DNA of 64,000 nucleotides from Dermanyssus gallinae (taxonomy: Eukaryota; Arthropoda; Arachnida; Mesostigmata; Dermanyssidae), in NCBI GenBank assembly GCA_003439945.1, contig QVRM01005464.1, positions 1 to 64,000 on the forward strand. Direction: 5' to 3'. The notes under the pieces are model-generated. The model did not search any database, was not told where the DNA came from, and was given only the letters and a program-made list of their open reading frames with translations. Positions 1-21,015 of the stretch are shown here, piece after piece. The number at the start of each line of letters is the position of its first letter. Position 1 is the stretch's first letter. Position numbers and translations under genes: made by a program.

Positions 1-831
1 CGGTGGTCGACTGCCACAGCGTGTAATTTGCACTCGGCTGGTCGTAGTGACCTCTTGCTTGGTGACTCTACCACTTGGAAGTATATTGAAGTGCAGCCAT
101 GGTCATCAACAGGCTTCAACTCTGCCTGTTGCATTCCGCTTCTGATGGTGTTCGTCGGCGACCGCCGTAGGAGCGCGATAATGTAGCCATACCATACGGA
201 TCTTGTTTGATGCATCACGAACATTCCGATTAACAGATTAGAATAGAATAGAAAGCGCCTTTATTTGCCGAATGAAGGATGGATTATTTTCACACTCAGA
301 TTGAGTATATATACAGTTAAGTGTTCTTCATAATACCTATCTTCTTCAACGCTTTCGGCGAGAGAAGTAGTGCAAACGATGTTTTGTTCAGCGCTGGTGC
401 ATTCCACTGCAATGGTACTTGGCACACCTCTTGCAGGCAGAACCGGCAGGTGCATCAACTCGTAACTCCTCGTGAAAAGCTGCGTTGAACATACCAGGTA
501 GTGATAACCATGCCACTATGTACCTGGTGTATACGTGGGCGACTTGTCACATGCAGGACCAGACTAAAGGTGCACGGCATTGAACACGTCCAAACCCCGA
601 CCTCCGCGTCTGGTCCTGTTCGACTTTAGCTTCCCATTCAGAAATGAAACATTCGTATGGTTACTGTACGCGGCATCTTCAGCCTTAGTCGGATTGTTTC
701 AGTAGCGGTGGACAACCTGACCTGAATACACAAAGCGGCTTCCTTGCTCGAATAGACAAGCAAGCAATCGCTTCATATATAATGAAGAAACACCTCTCAA
801 GCTGGTTAAAATTCGCCAGTGTGAAATGGTT

Positions 832-1251
832 TCACATCCTGTCAAGGCCATACATCAGCCCCGGAACAATCTTAAGCATGAAGAGCCTCAATGCTGAGAA
901 AACGGACGGTCTTCGGACATTGCCTACTTCCTCGTAAAGAGAGACAAGTGCCTTCCGTACTGTTTCGTTTATATGCGCTGTGAACGTCGTTCCCGTATAA
1001 TGAACCCGAAGGCCAATATACTGGAAAGAGTTAACAAACTCCAATGGTTGGCCGCAGCAACGTATAACGTCTCTGGCAGCCAATCGACCTCCACGCCTGA
1101 ATTTCATGGCTTTGGTCTTCCTAGTGTTTATCTCAAGTCTCTTCGAGACAAGGAACGCCTCTATCATAGAGATAATGCGCTTAATGGCACCTAGGTCGCG
1201 ATGAGCGACCACTTCCCACATTTTGCTTATTCTCCAATACACCCTGCTCAC
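832..1251 (-). pseudogene. reverse transcriptase fragment (thumb) of LINE copy 1
   Basis: The second clean piece of copy 1, downstream of the deletion. It contains INTRKTKAMKFRRGG, FVNSFQYIGLRVHYTGTTFT (the QYIGL block follows the active site in non-LTR reverse transcriptases) and MLKIVPGLMYGLDR. It aligns residue by residue with the plus-strand copy at 4861 (TGTTFTAHI, EVGNVRR versus EIGDVRR, LMYGLDR), which shows they belong to one family. Confidence 0.7.
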
Positions 1252-1543
1252 CGTCTACCAACAAGGTGTCCTCCTCAAAGAAACTTGCTATTACACTCAG
1301 GAGAGAGCCACCAAGTCCTGCTCGTTGGAATGCTTCAACCAGCAGATAGCGAGGGGCTTTGTCAAAGGCCTTGACGCAGTCAATAAAGACTGAATACAGA
1401 TGACCTCTGGGTTGTGCCACAGCTCGCTCGATTTCTGACTGGAGAACGTGGATTGCATCACGGGTGCCTCGGCCTCTCCTAAAACCGAATTGCTCCGGTG
1501 GAAGTGCCTCTTCAGCCACGTGCTCAATCCGCCGAATCACCAA
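1181..1543 (-). pseudogene. reverse transcriptase fragment (fingers/palm) of LINE copy 1
   Basis: The longest clean piece of the reverse transcriptase in LINE copy 1. It shows PPEQFGFRRGRGTRDAIHVL and YSVFIDCVKAFDKAPRYLLV, the blocks before the catalytic aspartates. It then runs into out-of-frame sequence (LENKQNVGSG) that overlaps the next fragment in another frame, marking a deletion junction. The family's role is target-primed reverse transcription. This piece has no catalytic centre and cannot be active. Confidence 0.7.
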
Positions 1544-2344
1544 CTTACAGAATCTTCTTCAATGTGCGTTCTGACGCCACTCCACGGTAGAGATTTGGAT
1601 CCTGATGGTCATCACCATGCCTACCCTTGAACAGAAAAGAAAGCCTGGCGACATGCCAGACTTTAGGCATCCGCCCCCTCTTTATAATTTCATTAAAGAA
1701 ACCACAAAGAGTGTCTGCCAAGAGAGGGAGTGACTGGATCCAATGCTCATAGCAGACCTGATCGGGCCCTGAGCTCTTTCTCTTCGGGAGTGACCGTAGG
1801 ACCTGGCACACCTCCTTTACCCCCGAAAGGCAGATTCATGTTGTGCTGCTTCAATGTAAGCGGATGCTGTACGATTAGAGATACGGCCGCAACGTTAGGA
1901 TTGAATAAAATATTAGTTAGGTGGCTCTTTACCTGTCCGTCACTAAGCGGATTCCCTGCCCTACGAGATCGTACGATGTAAGCTGAGGGCTCTCGTTCTG
2001 CCCTTTCAAGCAGCCGTCGTTCCTCCCGCCTCGCGTGTTCCCTTTTATGATCATAGCAGAGTCTTATATAGGCTTTTCTACGCTCAAAGTAGTTCCGCCT
2101 GGCTTGCAGTGATGATGGTGCTTTGGCTCTTGCTTGGCGCAGGAGTTCGAGCACTTCAACGTGGGCTAGGTAGCAGGCTCGAGAGTACCACGGGCGTGAT
2201 CTCTTCTGCCATAACCTTTTCCACTTCACTGCACTTCTTATCGTCCTCTCCAGCTGGTCACAGGTGATATCAATGTCAGGGCTTACCTCAAGACCGCCCT
2301 ACTAGGTAGACAATGACGCCCACGAAGCCGAATAACAAACTCTT

Positions 2345-4180
2345 TGGTAGACCTTTTTGAGATGAGAAATCGTGTAGTGAGGTCACCGCTGCTGGCGCCA
2401 ACAGTGCCAACCGCGCCAGGTATTAGATAGCTAACGGTAAAAACCTAGCTAATTTGGCGCCAAAAACGCAGACGTGTGCTTGTCCGGTGAGTACAAGCAC
2501 GTAAAGCCAAAGAGTGATGTGTCCGAGTGCTGTTAATTGGTGCAACCGTGTGGCCGTGCGATAAGAAGCGGAATGATTAGGCAAACTTTAAATTCAGCGA
2601 AGACCGCACAACGGGTGTGGCACGTACGAAACACCCGCATACTGCTCAGGGGGCGCAAAACAGACTGCCACGGCCATTTGAATTGAAAAAGCGACTTTAG
2701 CGAACTGAAGAAAATATTTCGTTCAGTATAAGATATGTGTCATAAACGGCTTAGCTGCACGCACATTATAGCTGCATGCTGTATAGTATCACGCAATATT
2801 ATATAACGCAGTATCAGTTTGCACAGAGCATTATTTAGAGCATTATAGGTTGCAGAGCAGTATAATAACAGAGTGTGATCAACGAAAGAAGGCCCGCCAA
2901 AGGCACCGAAACCTGGAGACATGCACAAGGCTCTCTTACAACGCCAAACGGGTGATCGGCAACTGGGGTACCGGGTGTTGCGTAGTTTGGGAGATAACAA
3001 AACTAAACGCTGTTGTGCAGACGAACATAGCACAAATACCATCGGTTCATCTACATGAACAGTGAGTGTTGAGAGTACAATGAGAATTGTGTATCCAAGT
3101 TTTGAGGTTTTAAAATTTATACCAAACGAATGAAATCAGGCCACTGCCGACTCTCGGTAGGTAGGAACCCGCACGGCCGCCCTATGGATTCGACCCCTTT
3201 TTGATTGACGGGGGAGAGAATGGACGTGGTTCTTAGAGAGGCCTTGGACCTGCTAGGTGCCGTCGTAGTCAGGGTGAGCGCTGATACAGGGTAAGAGCTC
3301 TCTAAAGGGAATTTGACATATTCTGGGGGTTATGCCCCTGACAACGCCGAGGGACCTTTTAACCGCAAAGCCCTGAAACCCTGGTCGAGGTGCAGGCCTA
3401 AGGCTTAGGCTTCTCAACTGTTTCAAATACCAGAAACCGGGTTCCAAAGCCCTAACAAGAAGATCGAGGCCCCGAAGGAGGTCTGCCGCGAACACAGCAG
3501 CCTGGACCACACGGCTGAGGATGGAAAATCTGAAGTAGCGAGATGCCCCGCTTACCTGGTGGCTGGGTACTGGCATTTCTGAAACCCTTGCGGAACATTT
3601 AAACAAAGTCTATACCATTCGTGTCTCTAGCGACCTCTATTTTCGCAAGCATCACGATCGACTTAGTCAGATCGCTATTTGTGACTTGTTTGTTGGCTTA
3701 TTATTGTGTACATTTGTTATGAAACAACTCCAGTTTATTTTATACGTAAGCCTACGGATAGTTCGTTGTTCCCAAGTCACTTTACTGTTTGGGGACGCTG
3801 CTTAATAAGATCACATACGATCGTCACATGCAGCTTCTGTAATATCATCCAGTATGATAATATCTATGGTAAAGGTCATCGGTAAACAAAAAGGGACATT
3901 ACTTTCGCAACGTTTGTCGACTTCTAAACCGCACTTGACAGTGCACTAAAAAATCGATTCGTATGGGTAACGTTTAATAAAATTAACCTTATACAGTCCT
4001 AGAAATAAATATGATCTCAGTAAAAACGGAATTTCTTTGTAAGTTACGGGAAACGGAAGTTATGCGCATACTGCGCTACAGTCTGCTGTCGATGGCATCT
4101 GCCGCTAGTGCATCGACAATGGGATGGAGCTATCCGTTTCGAAATGCCTCGTTTGGCTCGCATGGCTTCTTCGATATGTA
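2345..4180. other. no gene recognised; partly GC-rich spacer
   Basis: I see no gene I can support here. A minus-strand frame open over 3253-3606 (117 codons) lies in a GC-rich patch (3120-3600) unlike the AT-rich DNA on either side. Its translation (for example RPAPRPGFQGFAVKRSLGVV) matches nothing I know and lacks splice signals, so it may be an old repeat. From 3600 to 4180 the DNA is AT-rich and featureless. Confidence 0.4.
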
Positions 4181-4189
4181 GTATCAGTT

Positions 4190-4785
4190 TAACGGGACAA
4201 TTTTGCCCACCGCTAATGTTGCACGAGACCTTGGTGTATTAATGTCAACGGATCTCACATTTTCTGCACATTTAAAACAACTAGTCAAATCAACATCTAT
4301 ACCTGTGAACATGCTGCTCCGTTGTTTTATCATCAAGGACCCAAATGTGTATATTTGTCTGTTTAAAGCAATTGTGCTATCTAAACTTTTATATTGTTTA
4401 CTTGTCTGGGGCCCATACTTGTGCAAACACATAGCCATGATTGAAAGTGTTCGGCGAAGCTTTCTAAAAAAGCTCTGTTGAAGATGTGATATCGGGCGGT
4501 CGCTGTCGATTTTACTGAAGAACAACGACACGCGAGCGCTATCGCATCTTGCAAGTGCTGATCTTATCGACCGTTTCCTTGATGTGGCAATGAGCAATCG
4601 CAGAAGTCAAATAATGTTTCTACTAAAATGTATTGCAAGACTTGAAACAATCAATAATATGTTCGCCTGGAGTGTAGCCAGATAATCGCACAACAAGGGG
4701 GCTTCGTGGGCGTCATTGCCTACCTAGTCTCCTTCTCCAACCTTTATTCAGTGAATAAAGGCGCTTTCTATTCTATTATATTATT
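4190..4785 (+). mobile_element. LINE 3' fragment, CR1/jockey-like reverse transcriptase C-terminus
   Basis: A plus-strand frame at 4203-4481 reads ARDLGVLMSTDLTFSAHLKQ and KAIVLSKLLYCLLVWGP, the typical DLGV...F..H and VxxxLxYxxxVW blocks after the active site in CR1/jockey-type LINEs. The frame carries on past its stop with ALSHLASADLIDRFL. The copy closes with GAATAAAGGCGCTTTCTATT at about 4752-4772, almost the same tail as LINE copy 1. It is 5'-truncated and broken. Confidence 0.7.
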
Positions 4786-4860
4786 GCGCGTTTTAGCGAC
4801 GTAGGAGCCTATGCAGATTAGCTAAGAGTACAAAATTGGATAAAATTCCCACAGGTCATA

Positions 4861-5615
4861 ATGCATTTCGGCTGGCTTACTGGGACGACCTTCACTGCTC
4901 ACATCGTCGAGACAGCGCGCACAGCCCTAATTTCTCTTTATGGAGAAATAGGCGATGTCCGGCGACTGTCCGTCCCGACGGCAGTGGCGCTTTTCTACCT
5001 CAAGGTTGTTCCGGCGCTGATGTATGGTCTTGACAGAGTGTGGGAACACCTCACTCGGGCAAATTTTGGTTTGCTTGAAAGGTGTTTTACAATGTACATG
5101 AAGCGAGTACTTTGCCTGTTAATGCGGGCAAGGAGCCGCTTTGTGTACCTTATGTCAGGCTGTGCACCAGTTGTTGAGATCATTCGATTGAGGTTAAAGA
5201 CGCCGCGTACAGTACCATTCGCACAGAGAGCTTTATCTCGGAATGGGAAAATAAAGTTGAACAAGTCCGACGAGAGGTGGGAGACCTGGATGTTTTCAGG
5301 GCCTTTCACCTCTGGTCTGGTCTTGCGTGTGACAATCGCCACGTCTATACCAGATACATAGTTCATGGCTATCATCACCTGGTTTGTTCGAATACGAGCT
5401 TCCACGAAGAGTACACCGAGTGCGTCTGTCGACTGTGCTCTCAGGCGTGTACGAAGTTTCATGCATCTGCCTGCCTGGCCCTTGCGAAGAGATCACTGCA
5501 CTGCCTCTCTCGTATAACATGCCGCGAGGAGCTGAGTGTATAATTGTATAATATGTATAATTGTTCATGTTATATGCATACTCAATATGAGTGAAATAAA
5601 TACGATGATAATAAT
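4861..5615 (+). mobile_element. LINE copy 2 (same family as copy 1), 5'-truncated
   Basis: The frame at 4861-5361 gives TGTTFTAHIVETARTALISL, EIGDVRRLSV and VPALMYGLDRVWEHL, matching the thumb of LINE copy 1. A second frame (5277-5543) supplies the end of the protein with a Cys/His cluster (CVCRLCSQACTKFHASAC), a zinc-knuckle-like C-terminus. The remnant of this cluster is also visible in copy 1. The tail has ACTCAATATGAGTGAAATAA (about 5579-5598) followed by GATGATAATAATG. It is truncated just downstream of the QYIGL block and has frame shifts. Confidence 0.75.
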
Positions 5616-5619
5616 GCAT

Positions 5620-6070
5620 TTCGGCAATCTAGGGGTGCAGCAGCGCCTTGACTGTCTTTAAATACGCGTCTCAGTGAGATAAGAGCAAAAAACGGCCGCT
5701 GTAAACAATGCTAGTAGAAAAGCTCAGCGACCCGGAATTAAAAGTAGTCATGAACGTATTTAGGATGAGAATCGTTTCTACTCTTCGTTACTGCATACAG
5801 GTTATTGCATCATTCTCAGGTTAGTCCGATGTGACAAAAAAAGATATAAACAAGTTAAATTTAATATTCACAATGCACACAACTCGTCGGACTGTAAAAA
5901 CGCGTCAAATACATATATGCGTAAACTTGGCGGGGAAAGAACACTTGATGCGGAATTTATAGAGAAAACGTTGTCTTGACAAAAATACACTAAAAACACC
6001 GAACTTAAGATATAAGACAAGATATGATGTTGGCAATTAGTAATGCGGTACGAATTGTGGAACACAATCA

Positions 6071-6106
<36 letters not shown>

Positions 6107-6700
6107 AAACCAGTTCTCTTTTCATTTCCCACCCGACCGTAGAGAATTTTTAATATTACTTTCAAATATAGGGGGCTTCTGCTAATGTTGTTCAAAAGAA
6201 GAAAAAACTGTAAGCCGGTTCAATTTGGGTTCTAAGCGATAGAATCCAATCTAGATTCAATCGCTTTGAATTATAATAATGAGATTCCGTTCCCTGAATC
6301 TAGTTTGTAAATGTGGTATCGTATTTTTATGGATCAAAAACGGTTTTTCTCGTTTTATTGCGGAAATATGAACACCCTACGTTATACAGGATACAAACGA
6401 TAAAATTTACCTTCAGTAGCTGTTTATTATGCGCTACATTCTGTTATCTTGCTCTTACCTATTCTGACAAGCGGCAGAGGGGTCCATTGGCGTCTCACTG
6501 TCGATTTTATGCCAATTCAGAAATACTAATAGCTGGTGGGAGTCTATTCGAGTAGACGCTTTTGACAAGGAAGATAAGTAGATCTATCTAGTTTCTCAAC
6601 TTAACTTTTCCAGATGTTCTATTGCTGCAACAAATAGACTTCATAGTCGCCTATTTTCAATACCTATGACAAAAATATAACCACCATTCGTATTATTGAG
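5620..6700. other. AT-rich intergenic DNA, no gene seen
   Basis: No exon, RNA gene or transposon recognised. The only structured part is an (AT)n array of about 30 bp at 6073-6102. This stretch lies beyond the 3' end of the P450 gene. Confidence 0.5.
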
Positions 6701-6703
6701 AAC

Positions 6704-6709
6704 TTTATT
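6704..6709 (-). terminator. polyadenylation signal AATAAA for the P450 gene
   Basis: TTTATT on the plus strand, AATAAA on the minus strand, about 178 bp after the P450 stop codon. It is the first canonical hexamer on that strand in a suitable place. Confidence 0.5.
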
Positions 6710-6886
6710 CATACATAGTTTTTAATCTCAACTTGGATATCTTAACTTTTTGAAGCACACAAAACCACGTTAGATAACGCACAATCTACTAACGTGGGTC
6801 AGCGCTGAGTAAATTCGTCCCACCGATTAGTGCCAAGGTTACGACTAGTTAATAAGATAGGAACTCCACACGGCAACAACGAGAGC

Positions 6887-16084
<9,198 letters not shown>

Positions 16085-16199
16085 GATCACTTATGGTCCA
16101 GCTGTCACCGTCGTTTACACACACACGAAAAGAAATGTCGACTTTTAGTTAGTCGTACTCACAGACTTCACTTCTTAAATTTCATGTTAAGTCTCTGAG

Positions 16200-18140
16200 T
16201 CACCAATATTTTTGATGTGTACTATTTATTATATTATATATGTGTACTGGTTGATAGTTTGGCGTTTCTTAAACCGTTCCTTAACACAGTGTTTTTAATC
16301 AGCGTCGAAGCGAGCGAGGCACAAACTCCAATGTCTGCAGCGTAGAGTGTTTTTTTTCGAGCAAAATGTGTACGGCGGCAATTTAAAATCGTCGTCATGT
16401 TGTTCGCACGTTTCTGCATTTTATCATTAACCATATTCATTATTTGATCTAAACGTTGCTTACGTACGGCACGCGTCCTAAAGACGACAAAACTGATAAG
16501 CCCTTCTAGTAACCATTTGATTGATCATCGCTGTAGCTGTCTACGGGTCTCTATCAGATGCGAATCCGTTCCCTGTAATTGCAAGTGTTTGTCTGTCAAA
16601 TAGACCGACCCGTTAATATTTACATATTAGTATTTTAATGCGCAATGATGCGTGAAAGCATTAGTATGCATGTGTTTGATTGTACTCGTATATGGAAGGC
16701 CTTAGGAACCTAGAATTCGACGTGTATGATGCGCTATTGATCAGATATACTTTTACGCGATAGTATACAATTCGTTTTGAATTGAATATGTCACATTTGT
16801 TCGATGGTGGTGTGTTCTCCAAAGTGGCGCCTGTGGCACCACTCTCACCTGAGTCTTCTACACGATGTCCGAAGCACACGAACACAAAACGCCACACGAA
16901 CACAATAACTTGCAGCCTTGCTGCTAGCTGTCACGGAAAGACAGCACTTTTCAATACCGACACAGCTAAGTACCGCCACGCGTCGTTAAGACACCCAGTA
17001 AATGCACAAAGCTTTCATATTCCATAGTCGCCGTAGTCAAAGTCCAGAGTAGTAGCATCGGCATGAGCACCAGCGACAGTAGTGGCAGCGACAACAACTA
17101 AAGCACTGGTAACAATGAAAAGCTCAGTAGTGACAGCAGAGGCAGCGGGAGTTGTGTAGCAACGTTGATAGAATCAGCGCCAGTAATGGCTATTTACGGA
17201 TGGTCACGGAAATCGTTGAAACGGCCTTGGCTTTGCCTCTCTCCAGACTGTCCCTCCAGGGTGTCCCTTTCTGCGCGGTTAGGGAGTAGAGCAGGGCCGC
17301 GGGGCCCTTTCACTCGCAATCTAGCAAAGTCAAGGCCACTTGTCAACTGGTCAGCGGACAGCGAGCGACAACAGTGGGATACGCGAAACGCCTCACTAGA
17401 CCGTATCGATTCTCGAGTCACAGAATCACACAGCGTCAATTGAGTACTACTCACTCTTTCTGGGATGCGACTTCACTTACTTCACTCAGCTGACGCCGCT
17501 GCGTTGGATCGCTGGGTGATGATGGTCGCCACCTCACCTGGACGACGGGCTTCTGGAATCTCCACAGTCTAAACGACTCCTATTCATGCAAAACATAAAC
17601 CGTCGTGGTCATCATCGAATCTCATTTCGAAAGCGTTTCAGTGGCGTGGCTTAATCTTGACGGACGGTGGGGTAAGGTTGGCGTGTAGCACTATGATTGA
17701 AGTGGTCCAAGAGCAAGGTTTGTCTTTCGATATTGTCCATTAAGTCGTTTTTGGACAGAGGTGAAACAAGCAATTGGGCCGGCCCGATGGGTCGATAGAT
17801 ATGATACGGTGCGATAGCAAGGATGAGATTACATAGATTGGAATATATGTATGTATAATTTCGCTCAACCGAGTGCGCACTGAGTGCTACGTGAGTATAG
17901 ACAGAAATTGCTTATAATTTCTAAATCTGCATTCGAAAGCAAGCATATAACTATGTTGGATAAAAATGGTAATAAATAAAATGTAAATTGTCATATTATT
18001 TTTGCCGAAAGACACAAAAATGACATATTAGGCATCCTCTGTTGTAATATATCGAACCCACGGATGCGCCAAAGGTGCAAAACGGTACTGGCTAGAAAAG
18101 AGATTACCGCGTTCTCTTTGTCTTTAAAAAAGCTTTTTAT
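16200..18140. other. intergenic region between the P450 and DM9 genes
   Basis: No exon I can support. It holds the P450 upstream region, a cryptic AGC/GAC-rich patch (17040-17160) and a GC-rich patch (17200-17450) with opposing open frames of about 90 codons that I regard as chance. It must contain the P450 promoter, but no convincing TATA/Inr pair was found. Confidence 0.4.
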
Positions 18141-18143
18141 AGT

Positions 18144-18153
18144 TTTATTTATT
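18144..18153 (-). terminator. overlapping AATAAA signals for the DM9 gene
   Basis: AATAAATAAA on the minus strand, about 100 bp after the DM9 stop codon: two overlapping canonical hexamers, well placed for the gene's 3' end. Confidence 0.7.
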
Positions 18154-18249
18154 TAGAATGTGATAGTGTTCCTCCGGAGCCAAAGAAGGCTCGATAATGC
18201 ATACGGTCCTGTCATCTACGGCTCCGGATTTTGCGTACTACCAGCACAA

Positions 18250-18282
18250 TCAACAGGTGAGGTCCTCAAGCTTAACGAGCAC
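18250..18282 (-). CDS. DM9 gene exon 4 (last ten codons)
   Basis: After TGTTTGCAG| it gives VLVKLEDLTC-stop. The VLV completes the usual Y-x-VL end of a DM9 repeat, which is why I choose this acceptor. Confidence 0.75.
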   Translation of the reverse strand: MLVKLEDLTC

Positions 18283-20938
18283 CTGCAAACATTACAACGA
18301 ACGGAATATAAGCGAAGCGAAAAATACCGAGAACTACCTGGCGTATTTGTTTATTTATTTTGAAACGAAGATAAAGATGATGAACGATTATGAAGAGCCG
18401 TCACTTTGGTGTGCGTGATAACTTTTGTTGACGAGATTCAATATGCTTGTGTGTGTTATGTGTATTATGAAGGATTGTCTTAGATAGATCACGAAGTGGA
18501 ACGCAAGAAACGTTTTAATCAAGCAGACTAGTATACAAGTATCTGTTGCGGACTGAAATGAAGTGCTGCAACACCCACATACTTATGGGTTAAGTGTTCA
18601 TGTGAAATTAGTCTTCCTAGTCCGTTCAGCGATAGTGTTGATCTGTCTTTGACAGTCTACTACCAGGGACATGTATTGTGAAGTGTTAATTCTATTTTTT
18701 AACTGTTTGCTTGCAGGCCGAAATGGGGGACCCCGGTGAACGCGTCGCGCGTTGTCGCTATTCAGAATGATCATCAAAGGTCTCATGAGTTTATTTCAGG
18801 CGTGAATAGATTACGCAATTCGACGAAATCGCAATAGAGGCTTCTACTTGCCTAAACATAACCGTCAGGGAACTGCGAGTTAATCAAAATAACAACCACA
18901 CGTTCTGACTCGATAGAGGCAATGTAAATTCTATAATTCTGCCAGAAATTGCATTACTACTATAAAGCCACAACGTCCGATTGTTATTTAAGTTGCAACG
19001 AACGAATTTAGCACACAACTTTTTTGACCAAGAAGTTGGTGCTCCGTCTGCCCAAGGGCAATTGTACGCACTGAATACACAAACCATATGTTTGCTTGGC
19101 GTATGTCAAGGTGGAGAAGGGTTTTACCCCGGTTTACTGTCAGGAGCATTTAATTGACATCGAATTGCTTTTTTACCGTGTTATGTACAAAACAACCCTC
19201 GTGTGCAAGTAAAGGCGTTTTCTGCTCTTTTATAAACGTTCTAATTTTAACATGACATTACCCACCTGGTATTCGATGTGCACGCCTGGGACATACCAAT
19301 ATGTTAAGCACCAGCCCTGATCAAGCTTGGCCTCTCCGGGAATCACTACCTGCAACGCACAATTAGAACAGACGTGATTTGATGCGTACAATTACAATAT
19401 CGGCGGCTAATATATTCTACTGTTCTTAAAACTTTGCGGAGAAGTACGCAGTACAATTAAGTACAAGCAAATTCCTCACTGGCGGATTTGATTGTTAATT
19501 TATTAATATTACTTTAATATTAAAAAAAAATATATATATATACTACCTCGGCAAATTCAGGTCGTCCTCGAAAAATCCCCCGACAGAGGTAGCGTCTTAG
19601 GCCGTTCTCATTCGAAAAGTGAACGGCATGTTTCGGTATTACGCCGCCCGATGACGGCACCCATCGAAGCTGGTCTGGCACCGTCATTACGAGTATCTGC
19701 AACGGCATGGAGCACCAAAACACGGCAAACCCAAAACGTAAAGCAACTTTTCACATTTTAAGTTAAAAAGCGTATTCTCTACTTTAAAAAAACTTGATTC
19801 CATATATTTTTTTAAATGCATTTATTATATACTAATCTATTCAATCAAAATTATTAAATTAGGAAAATTATTTGTCCTAAGCCTAGAAACAATGGGGCAC
19901 TTGAGCGTACCTATGATGCAATGCGAAAAACAGTCCCGTGGACGTTAAATTTTGGCTGAGGTTTAACCTGAAAAGTTTTTTTTTAGGTATACCTAGGTCA
20001 TATAGGTGTAGACAATATTTCACGTATACTCAGCTGTTTTTGTCATAAACGTGGAAATTTAGTTCGCGTTTTGTTGCTTGTTAATTCATCCTTCGCGCAG
20101 CCTATACATCAGGCGTAAGATGAATGCACAAATATGTATATCCCGGTGCTTCTATCGAAGAGCATAACTGCGTTCTAATTGCCATTAAGCAGTCTATAGG
20201 CCAATGATTCTTAGTTAACACTTACATACCAGAATAGAGTCAATTTACCTATCGTGTAGCACATCTTTTCTCAGAATTTAGACTATTTAAATTCTATCTC
20301 AAAAGATTTTCGCCATAAATTGATGTGCACAGAAATCAAAAACATTTATAATTTTCCCTATTCGGACAATCAGTATGTTTTCACAACTAGATAACATTAA
20401 TGAAAAAAACTAAGTATGAACCAGGAACAGCGACAAATTAAGGATATACAGTCTACTGAAAGCAGATTATGTATTTGGGCGTCGAACCAAATTAGTACTT
20501 TGAAAAATGTGTATTATAAGCATCAATTGTCCAACCCAAATGTCAGGTTCCGACCGTGACCAATATATATATATATATATACACAAAAGGTAGGTCTACC
20601 TCCAATGCCTGGTTAGCCAGAACATTTTCGCTGCCGTTGTCTCCAAGGATGTAGGCTTTCCACTCGTGGACGACGGTGGGGTTGTAGAATTTGCCTATAT
20701 GATAGCGACCTTCCAGTTTCGCCCGAACCACGTAAACGAGCAAAGGCGGAGCGGTCTCGTTCATCGAGATGATTCCGCCGATGACTGCGTTGCTAGGCAC
20801 GGCCGATCCGACGGACAGCGGAGCCCATTCGAAGTCGGCGGACCTCACCGATGCGCACACATCGGGTTGAACCAGTGTGAGGCATACGCCGAACAGCACC
20901 GGCACCAGCCTCCGAGCAATTCCATCCGTCATCAGCAT
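18250..20938 (-). CDS. secreted DM9-repeat (DUF3421) protein, four exons
   Basis: A 201-aa protein with a signal peptide (MLMTDGIARRLVPVLFGVCL then a cut near residue 30) and two DM9 repeats. Repeat 1 runs from FEWAPLSVGSAVPSNAVIGG through VYVVRAKLEGRYHIGKF. Repeat 2 runs from LRWVPSSGGVIPKHAV through RGIFRGRPEFAEVVIPGEAK and GWCLTYWYVPGVHIEYQVLV. DM9 proteins in other invertebrates act as mannose-binding or damage- and infection-responsive proteins; a lectin-like defence role is an inference. All four exons are in phase 0, total 606 bp and close with TGA. A second in-frame ATG is two codons in. A TATA box lies 78 bp before the ATG and AATAAA about 100 bp after the stop. The family call is firm. 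Confidence 0.9.
19266..19349 (-). CDS. DM9 gene exon 3 (end of repeat 2)
   Basis: 28 codons between GCGTTGCAG|GTA and TAC CAG|GTGGGT. Reads VVIPGEAKLDQGWCLTYWYV. Too short for an ORF search, but the phase and repeat content fit exactly. Confidence 0.85.
19547..19696 (-). CDS. DM9 gene exon 2 (start of repeat 2)
   Basis: 50 codons between CGTTGCAG|ATA and GCC GAG|GTAGTA. Reads ILVMTVPDQLRWVPSSGG to RGRPEFAE. The (AT)n run begins 2 bp past the GT. Confidence 0.9.
19889..19982 (+). mobile_element. SINE family A, 3' fragment
   Basis: Matches the 3' body of the copies at 36219 and 62180: CAATGCGAAAAACAGTCCCG, then TGGACGTTAAAT, TGGCTGAGG and CCTGAAAAGT. It lies in DM9 intron 1 and lacks the tRNA-like head. 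Confidence 0.6.
20600..20938 (-). CDS. DM9 gene exon 1 (signal peptide and DM9 repeat 1)
   Basis: 113 codons from ATG 20938-20936 to GCA TTG GAG|GTAGAC. It carries the secretion signal and the first repeat. The donor is followed after 17 bp by an (AT)n array. Confidence 0.9.
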
Positions 20939-21015
20939 TCTTCACGAGCTTAACTCCAGTCCAGTCGTCTCGCAGATGACTGAAGGCGAAAGGACAGTGA
21001 AAGACACACATAAAA

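Larger units (their letters stand above)
238..2306 (-). mobile_element. non-LTR retrotransposon (LINE) copy 1, internally deleted
   Basis: A reverse transcriptase of a non-LTR element runs leftward in broken frames. From the 5' side: a basic region (about 2300-1750), the GPDQ palm entry (SSGPDQVCYEHW, about 1770), the FGFRRGRGTRDA and FIDCVKAFDKAPR blocks (1543-1330), then KRLEINTRKTKAMKFRRGG and the thumb LMYGLDR (1250-835). The segment that should hold the YxDD catalytic box is missing: the VDGEQGV text jumps at about 1255 straight to the region after the active site. Beyond 830 the C-terminus continues with many stops, and the copy ends with an AATAAAGGCGCTTTCTATTC tail at 238-275. It is a dead copy. 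The same family recurs at 4861-5615 and 30786-31420. Confidence 0.85.

Noticed and set aside
1..237. Possible continuation of a gene from outside the window
   Set aside because: No frame or splice signal supports an exon in the first 237 bp.
3253..3606. 117-codon minus frame in a GC-rich patch
   Set aside because: High GC lowers stop frequency; no motif and no neighbouring exon.
17165..17454. Opposing open frames of 92 and 86 codons
   Set aside because: Mirror frames in a GC-rich patch with no motif; most likely chance.
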